Assembly (NCBI RefSeq): GCF_009905375.1
Contig: NC_133657.1
Span: forward strand, 3,676,239 to 3,740,238
DNA: 64,000 nt
Direction of reading: 5' to 3'
Source of the DNA: Apium graveolens
Taxonomy: Eukaryota; Streptophyta; Magnoliopsida; Apiales; Apiaceae
Numbering within the stretch: the first letter of the stretch is position 1; each line of letters begins with the position of its first letter. Positions 47,145 to 57,281 of the stretch are shown in pieces. Below the pieces are notes generated by a model, which was not told the DNA's origin, searched no databases, and saw only the letters and a program-made list of their open reading frames with translations. The position numbers and the translations under genes were made by a program.

Positions 47145-47460
47145 TCTATACTATTATATTAAAAATAAAACATTGAAAGTTTGGTTGTAGGTCATCTATC
47201 TATCTATCTATCTATATTATTATATTAAAGGCGAAACATTAAAAGTTTGGTTGTCGGTCCTCTGGTCACTCAATCCAGAACTGTCATATCAAATCATAAG
47301 CATAGTTACTTATAGGTTCGAATCCTAACAACATATAAAATTATAGATTTACAATATATAGTGAAGAAAACAACTGTGCGATCCTAACGACAACATATTA
47401 AAATTATATATTTACAATATATAGTAATGAAAACAACCGTGCATTGCACGGATTATCTAT
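47145..47460 (+). mobile_element. Helitron-like non-autonomous element(s)
   Basis: Two 5'-end-like sequences (TCTATACTATTATATT near 47145 and TCTATATTATTATATTAAAG at 47211) are followed by ACATTAAAAGTTTGGTTG. Near 47437-47451 there is a perfect hairpin, CCGTGC-ATT-GCACGG, of the type found just before Helitron 3' ends. The terminal CTRR is not clean (CTAT). A TCTA microsatellite (47192-47214) separates the two starts. Confidence 0.5.
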
Positions 47461-48431
47461 TACTATCATATAAAAGACAAAATATTAAAAGTTTTGGTAC
47501 GATACCTGTTTTTTGGTAGACGGTGATTTTACCGGATTACCCTTACTTAAAAATTTTATATCAATTAAAGTATATCGATATTAATTTATTAAAATTATTA
47601 CTAATATAGGACAATATTTAGTAAACCCACGCGTACATCAGTTCGGACCTCGGGCCTCTGAACAGAACCCTTACGAGAACCTTCTCACTCTCACTTACAC
47701 AATCACCTAAATGTTAATCTCTCTATTTCAGTTATAATGTAGCACGTGATTAACATAAAATTCCATTACTCCCTCCGTCTCTTTGTGCAACTCTTTTTGG
47801 TACATGTCCTTTTTAATGATTTTTACGTAATTACGCTTCTATCTATCTATATTATATTTATATTATATGTTAAGAGACACTAAACATTAAAAATTTGGTT
47901 AATACAATACTTCGTTAGATCATTTACCTTTACTAAATTATTCCAATTATACTTACTATTAAATTCAACTTCTTTTATAAATCTAATTATATTTTATTAT
48001 AGAATAGGAATAAAAATTCTAATCCTATACTTATTATTATATTATAAAAAACTATACATGAAAAATTTGGTTGATACTGTTATTCGTTAGATTATATAAT
48101 ATAAAAGACGAAATATTTACTGAACTTGTTTTTTGGCATACACTGGTTTTACCGAATTACCCTTAAAATAAGTTTTACATAGTCACCCTTATTATAAATA
48201 ATTACCCTATATTTTGAAAATAATTATATAGTCATTATATACACAATTCTCTCTGAAAGAATTATAACTCATCTATTCTACATATAATAGACGAATCTTT
48301 ATTTTTTTTTGGTACGGTATATATTTATTGGTACACGCCTATTTTACCTAAAAAACTTCAATTTTATATACTTTTATAAAATTAACAATATTTTTCCGGT
48401 TTACCATATACAATGGAATTGTCTTGAATAC
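47461..48431. other. AT-rich DNA with further Helitron-like starts
   Basis: Additional TATATTA...ACATTAAAAATTTGGTT words near 47460, 47850 and 48030 suggest more truncated Helitron 5' ends. A lone CTCCCTCCGTCTC at about 47770 may be a Stowaway end. No genes. Confidence 0.4.
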
Positions 48432-48439
48432 ACGCGAAC
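48432..48439. repeat. 8-bp target-site duplication of the hAT MITE, left copy
   Basis: ACGCGAAC, repeated perfectly at 49157-49164. Confidence 0.88.
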
Positions 48440-49156
48440 TAGAGGTGGCCAAACGATCGGGCCGAGCGTGCCGGGCCGAATTTTTAGCGGGCCGGTTAAG
48501 TCACCATTAAACTCGTGAATGGCCCGTGAAGAACAACGGTCCATGCCGAGCCGGGCCGAACAATTAAAATAGTAAATCGTCAACGGCCCGCGAATTAAAC
48601 GAATTATACGGTTCATTGATAAGACGTGAAGAAAGAGTTCCGTGCCGAATTATTCGCGATTCAACTCGCGAATTGGCGAATAAACCGGTTACTTTTTTCG
48701 GTTCTTCCACAGATATATATTATTTATTATTTATTTGTATTGTACTTACTTACCTTACTGACACATGGAGCACATGGATTAGCAGGTTTCCAAATTTTGA
48801 AAATTTATTTGTATACGTGGCATATAATAATGTAGATATCATAGTTGAAGATCTAGTAATTGTATTTCATTACAGAATTTAATTCATAGTTAAATGAAGT
48901 TGTAGGCGAATTATTCGGCACGTGGCGTGCCGAGCCGACTAAAGCAAACTCACCAATTCGTATACGTTCTGGCGGGCCGGTTCCTGGCCGATTCCGGGCA
49001 GGTTCCGGTTTCATAATTTCCTGTTCGTATTCGGTTCGTTATCCTACACAGTTTGTGCCGAATAATGACCCGACACGTGGCGATCCGAGTTAGACGATTT
49101 TTTGGTGAGCCGAATTGCGATTGTGCCGAGCCAAACCATTCGTTTGGCCAGCTCTA
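48440..49156. mobile_element. hAT-type MITE (717 bp)
   Basis: Terminal inverted repeats TAGAGGTGGCCAAACGA and, on the other strand, TAGAGCTGGCCAAACGA match at 16 of 17 positions, close to the CAGAGGTGGCCAAACG ends of plant hAT elements. A perfect 8-bp duplication flanks it. The subterminal parts are rich in CGGGCCG words, much richer in GC than the surroundings. It has no transposase ORF, so it was moved by enzyme from elsewhere. Confidence 0.88.
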
Positions 49157-49164
49157 ACGCGAAC

Positions 49165-50528
49165 ACACTTCGATTCGGTAATGAATTTATATTTGTATCA
49201 TTGTTTACCTTCTTCAAGGAACTAGAAATTCTCGCACGCCCACCTCTTCTCTGGAGATTAAAGAAGAACACCAAGAAGAATACGATTCTTTTAATTTTGG
49301 CAGATCATATCTCTCAGGATTTATAAAATCTATATTATATTAAATATAATTATTTATAAATAATTTAAAATTGGATCTTATTTTTAAGATTATTATTTTT
49401 ATTTATTTTAGGAAAAATATATCTATCTCTCAATACTATACTACTTTATAATAGACAAACATTAAAACTTTGGTTAGTCGGTTGTTCGGTCGATCAATTC
49501 TAATTATAATTGATATTTAGGTTAACTTCTCGCCAAATTTAAATTCTAATTTATATCGTACTCTATATTATTATAATTGATATTAAAATTATTTTATTTT
49601 ATTAATATAAATTCTAATTTATTCAGATCTATATTACTCTAATTGATATTGAAGTTTACTTATTCTACTAATTTAATTTTTATTTAAATAAATTTTAAAT
49701 AATCTTTATTATAACAAACAGTTTAATAATTTAATCAAACTGTAAAATAGATATTATTTGATATATTTCTCGGTGTAATGGTCTCTATAAAACAAAATAA
49801 TTTACATTGTTTATTCGGCTTAAAAGAAAATTATACTATTTGATTTGGGGTAAAATATAAAGTAAACTAAATATAATTAGTTGTATTTAATTAATATAAT
49901 GTGCCTCAGGTTGAGAAAAAATAATAAATACTATTGATCCGGCTAAAATATAAACTATTAAGCCGAGCTAAAACAAAATAATACATATTTATCGGGGCTA
50001 TAAATTAAACAATTGAACCAAACTAAAATAAAATTAAAAATAAATTATAATTCGACCAAATCAAACAAAATTATATATACTATTAATCGAGATTAAAAAA
50101 AATTATCCTATTGATATGGGCATTAAAAAAATTAAATTCAAACTACAAATAATTAGTCAGATTTGGTAGGTGTAATGGATCTCGAATTAGAACAAAATAA
50201 TATAAATTATTGATCTATATATAAAAAAATTAATTTATGACTGTTTTATATTTTTATTTGAACTGAACTTAGTTTTTATTAAAATTTGATTATTTATTTG
50301 TAAACACGTTCAATTATCAATAAAATTTTATCGTTTAATCAATAATACTATCTGTTTCAAATACCTCTTATTAAAAAAATTAAGAAACTATACGTGTAGT
50401 AATATGTTTATCATGAAATAATATTATTTACAAATTTTAAATAAATAAATTTAAGAATTTAATTCAAATTAAAATTTTAAAAAGAATATTAATATATAAT
50501 AAAAGATTTTATTGCATCGCACATGATG
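49165..50528. other. Very AT-rich intergenic DNA
   Basis: A Helitron-like start (ACTATACTACTTTATAATAG, then ACATTAAAACTTTGG) lies near 49432-49475. Repeated clauses such as CAAAATAATA with GGGGCTA/GGGCTAAAA words at 49790-50130 suggest decayed repeats. No gene. Confidence 0.4.
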
Positions 50529-50533
50529 GTGGT
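50529..50533. repeat. Target-site duplication of element F, left copy
   Basis: GTGGT, repeated at 61731-61735. Confidence 0.92.
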
Positions 50534-51153
50534 TGTTAGATATATTTGTGATGTCATATCTAATATGATTTTTGTTTAGTTTTCAGATCTTACTTAACAA
50601 GACAAATCAGTATTTAACAGGAAATCAGTACTTATACTGAAGTCAAAACTTAAGATATCAGAACTTAAGTTATCAGAACTTAAGTTATCAGGAGATATTT
50701 ATCAAGAGATAATATCATGACTTAAGGAGACTTTCAGATAAGGAAGGCGGCTGATTGAAAGAAAAGAAGATCAAGACAAATATAAGAAGAGATATGCATG
50801 AAGAAGAATTCTATGAAGAATAGACTACTTGGAAGAAAATATAACTCATTGATATATATTAGGAAGCAGAATTGTATTCGATATCAATTAGAAGTTTATC
50901 TTGTAACTGTGTAGTATATAAACACAGGTATAGGGTTTACACTATATGTGTTATCTTAATCGAAATTATTATTCATTGTAACCCTAACAGCTCTCGTGAT
51001 AATTTGTTCATCACTGAGAGAGGACAATTCCATATTGTAACAGAGTTTATTGTGTTGAATAAAATCTGTGTTCTGTTACTTGTGTACTTTAATTCGATTT
51101 GATTGTAGTAAACACTGTATTCAACCCCCTTCTACAGTGCGTGTGACCTAACA
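50534..51153 (+). repeat. 5' LTR of element F
   Basis: 620 bp, TGTTAGA...CCTAACA. It contains an extra TATCAGAACTTAAGT unit (50656-50685 holds two) that the 3' LTR lacks. Confidence 0.93.
50915..50922 (+). promoter_or_regulatory. TATA box in the 5' LTR of F
   Basis: GTAGTATATAAACACA, same position as in the other SIRE-type LTRs; transcription would start about 30 bases later. Confidence 0.6.
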
Positions 51154-51166
51154 AGTGGTATCAGAG
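51154..51166 (+). other. Primer-binding site of element F
   Basis: AGTGGTATCAGAG immediately after the LTR, complementary to initiator-Met tRNA; the next base departs from the B site. Confidence 0.9.
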
Positions 51167-51208
51167 TAATTTGTTAGCATACATACAGTTTAAGATCCGA
51201 AATCAATC

Positions 51209-52465
51209 ATGTCTGAAGAAACACAAACTCCAACCAAGCCCACCAAAACTGAAGAAACTCCAAAGACTAAAATCCATAATCGATATGAGACTATTAGGGT
51301 TCCCATTCTGAAACCATCTGAATATCCCATATGGAAGGTGAGGATGTCTATGTTTCTGGAAGCTACAGATCCAGAATACCTTGACAGAATCAATGAAGGA
51401 CCACATAAGCCAACCAAGCTCTTTGTTGTAGTTACCGATCAGCCAGCACAGACAGTACCAAAGGAGAAAAGTGAATATACAGCTGAAGATATCTCATCTA
51501 GTGCTAAGGATGCAAATGTACGACATTTGCTGCATAGTGCCATTGATAATGTCATGTCAAACAGGGTAATCAACTGCAAGACTGCAAATGAGATATGGGA
51601 TGCCTTGAAAACAAGATGTCAGGGAACTGATTCAATGAAGAAGAACAGGAGGACTATACTCACTCAAGAGTATGAGCACTGTGACTCAAAACCTGATGAG
51701 TCATTAACTAGATTATATGACAGATTTGTCAAACTCTTGAATGATCTGTCACTGGTGGACAAGGAATATGAACTTGAAGATTCAAATCTTAAATTCCTGT
51801 TAGCTCTTCCTGAAAGTTGGGATTTGAAGGCCACCACTATAAGAGACAACTATGTTCTTGATGAAACAACTCTTGATGAAATTTATGGGATCCTCAAGAC
51901 TCATGAACTTGAGATGGAACAAAGAAGCAAGGGGAATGGAAGAAAGTCAAGGACAGTTGTTCTTAAGGATGAGGAGGATGTCCCCAAAGTAGCTGCCTCA
52001 AGAAAAGGCAAGGAAAAAGCTCTTATCACAAAGTCTGATACTGAGTCAACAAGTTCTGATAGTGATGATGACTCAGAAACTGAAAGCTTACCTGAGATGG
52101 ATCCTGATGAAGAGATGATGAAGCTGTGTGCTCTTATGGTAAAAGGAATCACAAGGATTGCATACAGGAAATTCAGAAAGGGAAAGAAATTTTCCAGGGA
52201 AGGTGCAAGTTCTGATAAGAAGGGTTTCAGAAAATCTGAAGGCAAAGGAGGAAAGTCTGACAGAGGAGATTACTCAAATGTTAAATGCTACAGCTGTGGT
52301 GAGAAAGATCATATATCTCCTGATTGCAAGAAAGTGAAGAGTGACAAAGGCAAGGCACTTGTCACAAAGAAGAAAAGCTGGACAGACACCTATGATTCTG
52401 AAAATGAGGTGAACTATGCCTTAATGGCAAATGCTGATAACAGTTCTGATGCTGCTGAGTTAAAG
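51209..52465 (+). CDS. Element F gag, short form fused in frame to pol
   Basis: ATG 51209 (MSEETQTPTKP) opens 419 codons with no lesion, up to the gag/pol junction. It has the copia capsid-like motifs YPIWKVRMSMFLEATDP, VINCKTANEIWDAL and LTQEYEHCDSK, a Ser/Asp-rich stretch and one zinc knuckle CYSCGEKDHISPDC, in which the usual Asn-Cys and Gly-His contexts are slightly changed. The second half of Gag found in B and C (two more knuckles) is absent, and AAELK is followed directly by GKRKNILVLDSGCS, the protease start. The frame therefore reads from gag into pol and stops at a TGA inside the protease (52508-52510). This is what translation of spliced RNA would give. Confidence 0.85.
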
Positions 52466-53760
52466 GGCAAGAGGAAAAACATCCTAGTTCTGGACAGTGG
52501 ATGTTCATGACATATGATTGGAAATAAAGCCCTGTTATCAGACTTTGTGGAGAAAGCTGGCCCATGTGTTTCTTATGGAGATGGCAACATGGGAAAAACT
52601 CTGGGATATGGCAATATCAATCTTGGGAATGTCATCATTGAAAAAGCAGCTCTTGTCTCAGGACTTAAACATAATTTGCTGAGTGTTAGTCAAATCTGTG
52701 ACAGAGGTTATCATGTGGATTTCTTTGAAGAACACTGTGAAGTTGTAAGCAAATCTACATGCAAAGTTGTTCTGAAAGGATACAGGCATGGTAAAATTTA
52801 TGAAGCCAAGCTTTCAACAAACTCTGATGGTTCTGCAATCTGTCTGTTAAGTAGAGCATCAATTGAAGAAAGCTGGAATTGGCACAAGAAACTCTCTCAT
52901 TTAAATTTCAATAATATAAATGAACTAGTCAAGAAAGATCTTGTGAGAGGACTGCCAAAATCAGTATTTGCTCCTGATGGCCTTTGTGATTCATGTCAAA
53001 AGGCAAAACAAAGAAAATCTTTATTTAAGAGCAAGACTGAATCTTCAATTCTTGAGCCTTATCACCTACTACATGTTGATCTATTTGGTCCAGTGAATGT
53101 CATGTCTATTGCAAATATGCTATGGTCATAGTGGATGAGTTCACCAGATACACATGGGTGTATTACTTGCACACAAAAAGTGAAACTGCATCTATCTTGA
53201 TTGATCATGTCAACAACTGGATAAATTGGTCAAAGACTCTGTGAAAATCATAAGAAGTGATAATGGCACTGAGTTCAAGAATTTGATTATGGAAGAGTTC
53301 TGCAAAGACCATGGAATAAAGCAGGAATTCTCTGCTCCTGGAACTCCACAACAAAATGGAGTTGTTGAAAGAAAGAATATAACTCTTATTGAAGCTGCAC
53401 GAACTATGATTGATGAAGCAAAGTTACCAACCTATTTTTGGGTTGAAGCTGTGCAGACTGCTTGTTTTACTCAGAATGCAACACTTATCAACAAGCGTGG
53501 AAAGACACCATATGAGATGGTGAAGAAAAAGAAGCCAAATCTGAAGTATTTTCATGTATTTGGATGCAAGTGTTTTGTTCTTAAGACTCATTCTGAACAG
53601 CTATCCAAATTTGATCTAAAAGCTGATGAAGGAATTTTTGTTGGATATCCACTTTCCACAAAAGCCTTCAGTGTCTACAATTTAAGAATAAGGGTTGTCA
53701 TAGAATCTATCAATGTCTCCTTTGACGATAAGAAGATTACTGGACTTGAATATTTCAATG
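52466..53760 (+). pseudogene. Element F protease and integrase
   Basis: The protease triad D-S-G is present, but TGA at 52508-52510 replaces the Gly codon of SGHMTG. The frame continues 52514-53131 with the HHCC region (WHKKLSHLNF ... GLCDSCQKAKQ) and HVDLFGPV. A deletion near 53112 (7 bases relative to C) and a single-base loss near 53211 shift the frame; 53226 onward resumes with RSDNGTEF and QQNGVVERKN, so the last catalytic Asp and Glu are conserved. The enzyme is inactive because of three lesions. Confidence 0.88.
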
Positions 53761-55855
53761 ATCATGATCAGCTGAGATTTGAAAATGAAGTTTTAAATTC
53801 TGATTCTGTTAATCATGACAGTCTAAATCCTGACAGTCTAAATCCTAATACTGCAAACTCTGATGGATTAAACTCTGATATTATTGAAACTGTGGTGACT
53901 ACGCTAAAGCAAGATGCACCTGTGCAGGAGGGGCATATTGAAGATCCAACCACATCTCAAGAAGCATCAGAATCTACAATAGGCTCTTCAAGTTCTGATT
54001 CATCAAGTCCTGATGGACCAAGTTCTGATAATTCTGGAAACTCAAATTCTGATAATTCTGGAAACTCAAATACTGAAGGATCCAATTCAAAGAGCATAAT
54101 TTCAGGGGGAGCATCAGAAAATGTTGATGGAGACAGCATGGATCATGGGGGATCATCCAGTTCTAGAGATAACCTTCCATCTGCAAGGAAGTGGACTAAA
54201 GCACATATACCTGACTTAATTATTGGAAATCCTGATGTAGGTGTCAGAACTAGAACAGCTACATCAAATGAATGTCTCTATCACTATTTTCTTTCTCAGA
54301 CTGAACCAAAGAAAGTGGAAGAAGCTCTTCAAGATGCTGACTGGGTGCAAGCAATGCAGGAAGAGTTAAATGAATTTGAAAGAAATAAAGTCTGGACCCT
54401 AGTGCCAATACCAAAGAACAGATCTATTGTTGGTACACAGTGGGTGTTCAGAAATAAAACTGATAGTGATGGCATAATTACAAGGAATAAAGCAAGGCTG
54501 GTTGCAAAATGATACTCTCAATAGGAGGGAATTGATTATGATGAAACATTTGCACCACTTGCTAGATTGGAAGCCATAAGGATATTTTTGGCTTATGCTG
54601 CTCACAAAAAGTTTACAGTCTTTCAAGTGGATGTAAAAAGTGCTTTTCTTAATGGAGAATTAGAAGAAGAAGTATATGTTGAACAACCTCCAGGTTTCGT
54701 AAATTCAAAATTTCCTCGTCATGTCTACAGACTTGATAAATCACTTTATGGCCTTAAGCAAGCTCCAAGAGCATGGTATGAGATATTAGCTCAGTTTCTT
54801 CTAAAAAGTGAATTTAACAGAGGGACGATTAAAAAAACCTTATTCTATCTCAACCATGGAAATGACTTACTTTTGGTGCAGATATATGTTGATGATATCA
54901 TTTTTGGTTCTACAAATGACAGACTTTGCAAAAGGTTTGCCAAACTGATGCACTCAAGATATCAAATGAGTATGATGGGAGAACTTAGCTATTTTCTGGA
55001 CCTTCAAGTCAAGCAGAATGAAGAAGAACTTTTATTTGTCAATCTAAGTACACCAGAAATTTGTTGAAGAAATTTGGATTGCAAGATTGTTCAAGTGCAT
55101 CCACTCCTATGGCCACTGTAACAAAATTGGATAAGGATACTGGTACATCAGTAGATATTACTGATTACAGAGGTATGATTGGCTCACTACTCTATCTAAC
55201 TGCAAGTAGACCTGATATCATTTATGTTACCTGTCTTTGTGCAAGATTTCAAGCAGATCCAAGAGAACCTCACTTAATAGTTGTGAAAAGAATTTTCAAG
55301 TACCTTAAGGGTACAGCTGATCTGGGATTGTGGTATCCTAGAGAATCAGACTTTAAGCTAATAGGTTACTCAGATTCATATTTTGCAGGATGCAAAATTG
55401 ACAAGAAAAGCACAAGTGGAAGCTGCCAATTTCTTGGAGGCAGATTGGTTTCTTGGTTTAGCAACAAACAGAAGTCAATTTCCACATCAACTGCAGAAGC
55501 AGAGTACATTGCTGTAGGAAGCTGTTGTGCACAGATTCTTTGGATGAAGAATCAGTTACTGGATTATGAGTTAACATATTCTAAAATCCCTTTTTACTGT
55601 GATAATCAAAGTGCTATTGCTATGACAGGTAATCCAGTTCAACACTCAATGACAAAACACATCAGAATTATGTATCACTTCATAAGGGAACATGTGGATG
55701 AAGGTACAGTGGAATTGCATTTTGTTCCAACAGATTAACAACTAGCAGATATCTTCACAAAACCCCTATGTGAAGCTACTTTTACAAGATTGATAAATGA
55801 ACTTGGAATGGTTTCAGGTTTTTTCTCTAAATCTGCTTAGTTTATGTTCTGATAC
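53761..55855 (+). pseudogene. Element F reverse transcriptase and RNase H
   Basis: Starts with the Ser/Asn/Asp-rich linker, then RT. Stops: TGA at 54510-54512 (Gly in B) and TAG near 54523 (CAG in B). 54567-55067 holds [23 protein letters not shown] and the catalytic [11 protein letters not shown]; a frameshift near 55060 leads to 55061-55738 with TASRPDI and the RNase H motifs [20 protein letters not shown] and STAEAEYIA. In the first of these the usual D-A-D is changed to D-S-Y. A TAA at 55736-55738 replaces the Gln codon before LADIFTKPL, which is still readable to about 55840. Confidence 0.88.
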
Positions 55856-57170
55856 ATCAGTCTTTATGATCAGTATTTACAGAAATTACTATCTTTGTGT
55901 ATTATGTGCTTAATTAAAAAATTTCTAAGTGCTGATTGTTGTCTGATGTGAATTTCTAAACTCTGATAGTGATATGAATGTTTCTGTGACTATTTAAACC
56001 AATGAGGATAACTGTGCTAGATGCTGACTTAATAGTCTTTAATATACTAAAGATCCCATGTATGAAGTAATTGTTTATGTGGAAATCTTTTAACACAAGC
56101 AAATTCTGATACTGAGCTTAGTTGAAGTTTACTTTGTGTATCTTATTACTAAGTCAAAAACTAGAATAGTGTTTCTTATCTGTTAAGTTCTGATGTTATT
56201 AAATCTGATGGATGTACTAAGTGCTGATAAGCCTCACTTATCAAAAAGAAAAGAAAAGAAAAGAAATAAATATCAGGTACTCCTTTGAGATCAAGAGTAA
56301 AAATGTGGAAGGGAAGACCCAAGTGCATTGTTGGTATTAAGTAATATGCATTAAAAAAGCAAAATAAAATTTTCTTGGTGACTTTTTACATTCTTTGATT
56401 ACTGGAGAAATACTCTTATAATAGCATAAATTCTGATAAGCAGTTGTGACTTACTTACACTGAGAAGCCACTGTAAAAAGAATTTCAAAAGATGCATAAA
56501 ATGAGCACAAAACAGTTGAGGTGGACTCATGCATGAACTCATTCTATAGTAGACTTCAGAATAATGACAGATTTTGAGCAAAGTTCTTAGTTATGCCTTA
56601 TTTCTAAGATGTACTGAAGTGAATCAGACTTTACTCTTTGTCTGATATTTAGCTTAATGCACACACATACACTCCATATGAATGATGAAAATTACTGTGG
56701 TGATAAATGTTGTTTTAGATGAACAGTTTAAGTGTCAGTTGCATAAATTCTGAGGACAAGTTCTGATGGAAGTTCTGATGATTAAGTTCTAATGTACCTA
56801 TATCCGTATTTGTGTGAAGAATTACAGGAATAAACATTCACTTTTCGAGTAAAGGAGCCATATTCTGATGACTTTTAAATTCTGCTAATAATCAAGTTCT
56901 GATGCTGACGTGGCAGTATTTATTTACTTGGCTTATTTTTGGTCATTACTTGAACGATCATATTTTTACAGAATATTGGTTTATGTGAGATAAATCGGTC
57001 ATAATCGTTATGGGTTAGTGGTTAACGTGTAGGTCCTGAAAAACTGCATGTGCACGGTAATTATTGCTTATTTTACATGCCCATTAACTCCTGCTCTAAC
57101 CGTTTATTGACTGTTCACATGGTGCCAGGTGTAAAGTGTACCACATGCTTCAAAAATACAATTTTTGAGT
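55856..57170 (+). other. Non-coding region after pol in element F
   Basis: Counterpart of 34210-35544 in D. Exact AAGTTCTGAT decamers at 56185, 56758, 56770 and 56894. No coding signal. Confidence 0.65.
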
Positions 57171-57177
57171 GGAGAGA

Positions 57178-57243
57178 GTATATATATGAGAGATAAAAGA
57201 TTTTTTCATCTTTTACTTACTTTTCTATTCTAAATCTCTTTTA

Positions 57244-57275
<32 letters not shown>

Positions 57276-57281
57276 CTGAAG
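57178..57281 (+). promoter_or_regulatory. Possible internal promoter and CT-rich leader before the accessory ORF of F
   Basis: A GAGTATATATATGAGAG TATA-like box starts at 57178, about 100 bases upstream of the ATG at 57282. A (CT)n microsatellite (57245-57269) forms most of the leader. Such TATA plus CT-rich leaders are common in plant genes. No transcript evidence is available here. Confidence 0.45.

Noticed and set aside
48616..48882. 88-codon ORF within the hAT MITE
   Set aside because: No transposase motif; overlaps another ORF in a second frame in a GC-rich repetitive stretch.
40230..50533. tRNA, rRNA or snRNA genes
   Set aside because: Looked for A/B-box-like and 5S-like sequences and saw none; TGGTATCAGAGC matches are primer-binding sites, not tRNA genes.
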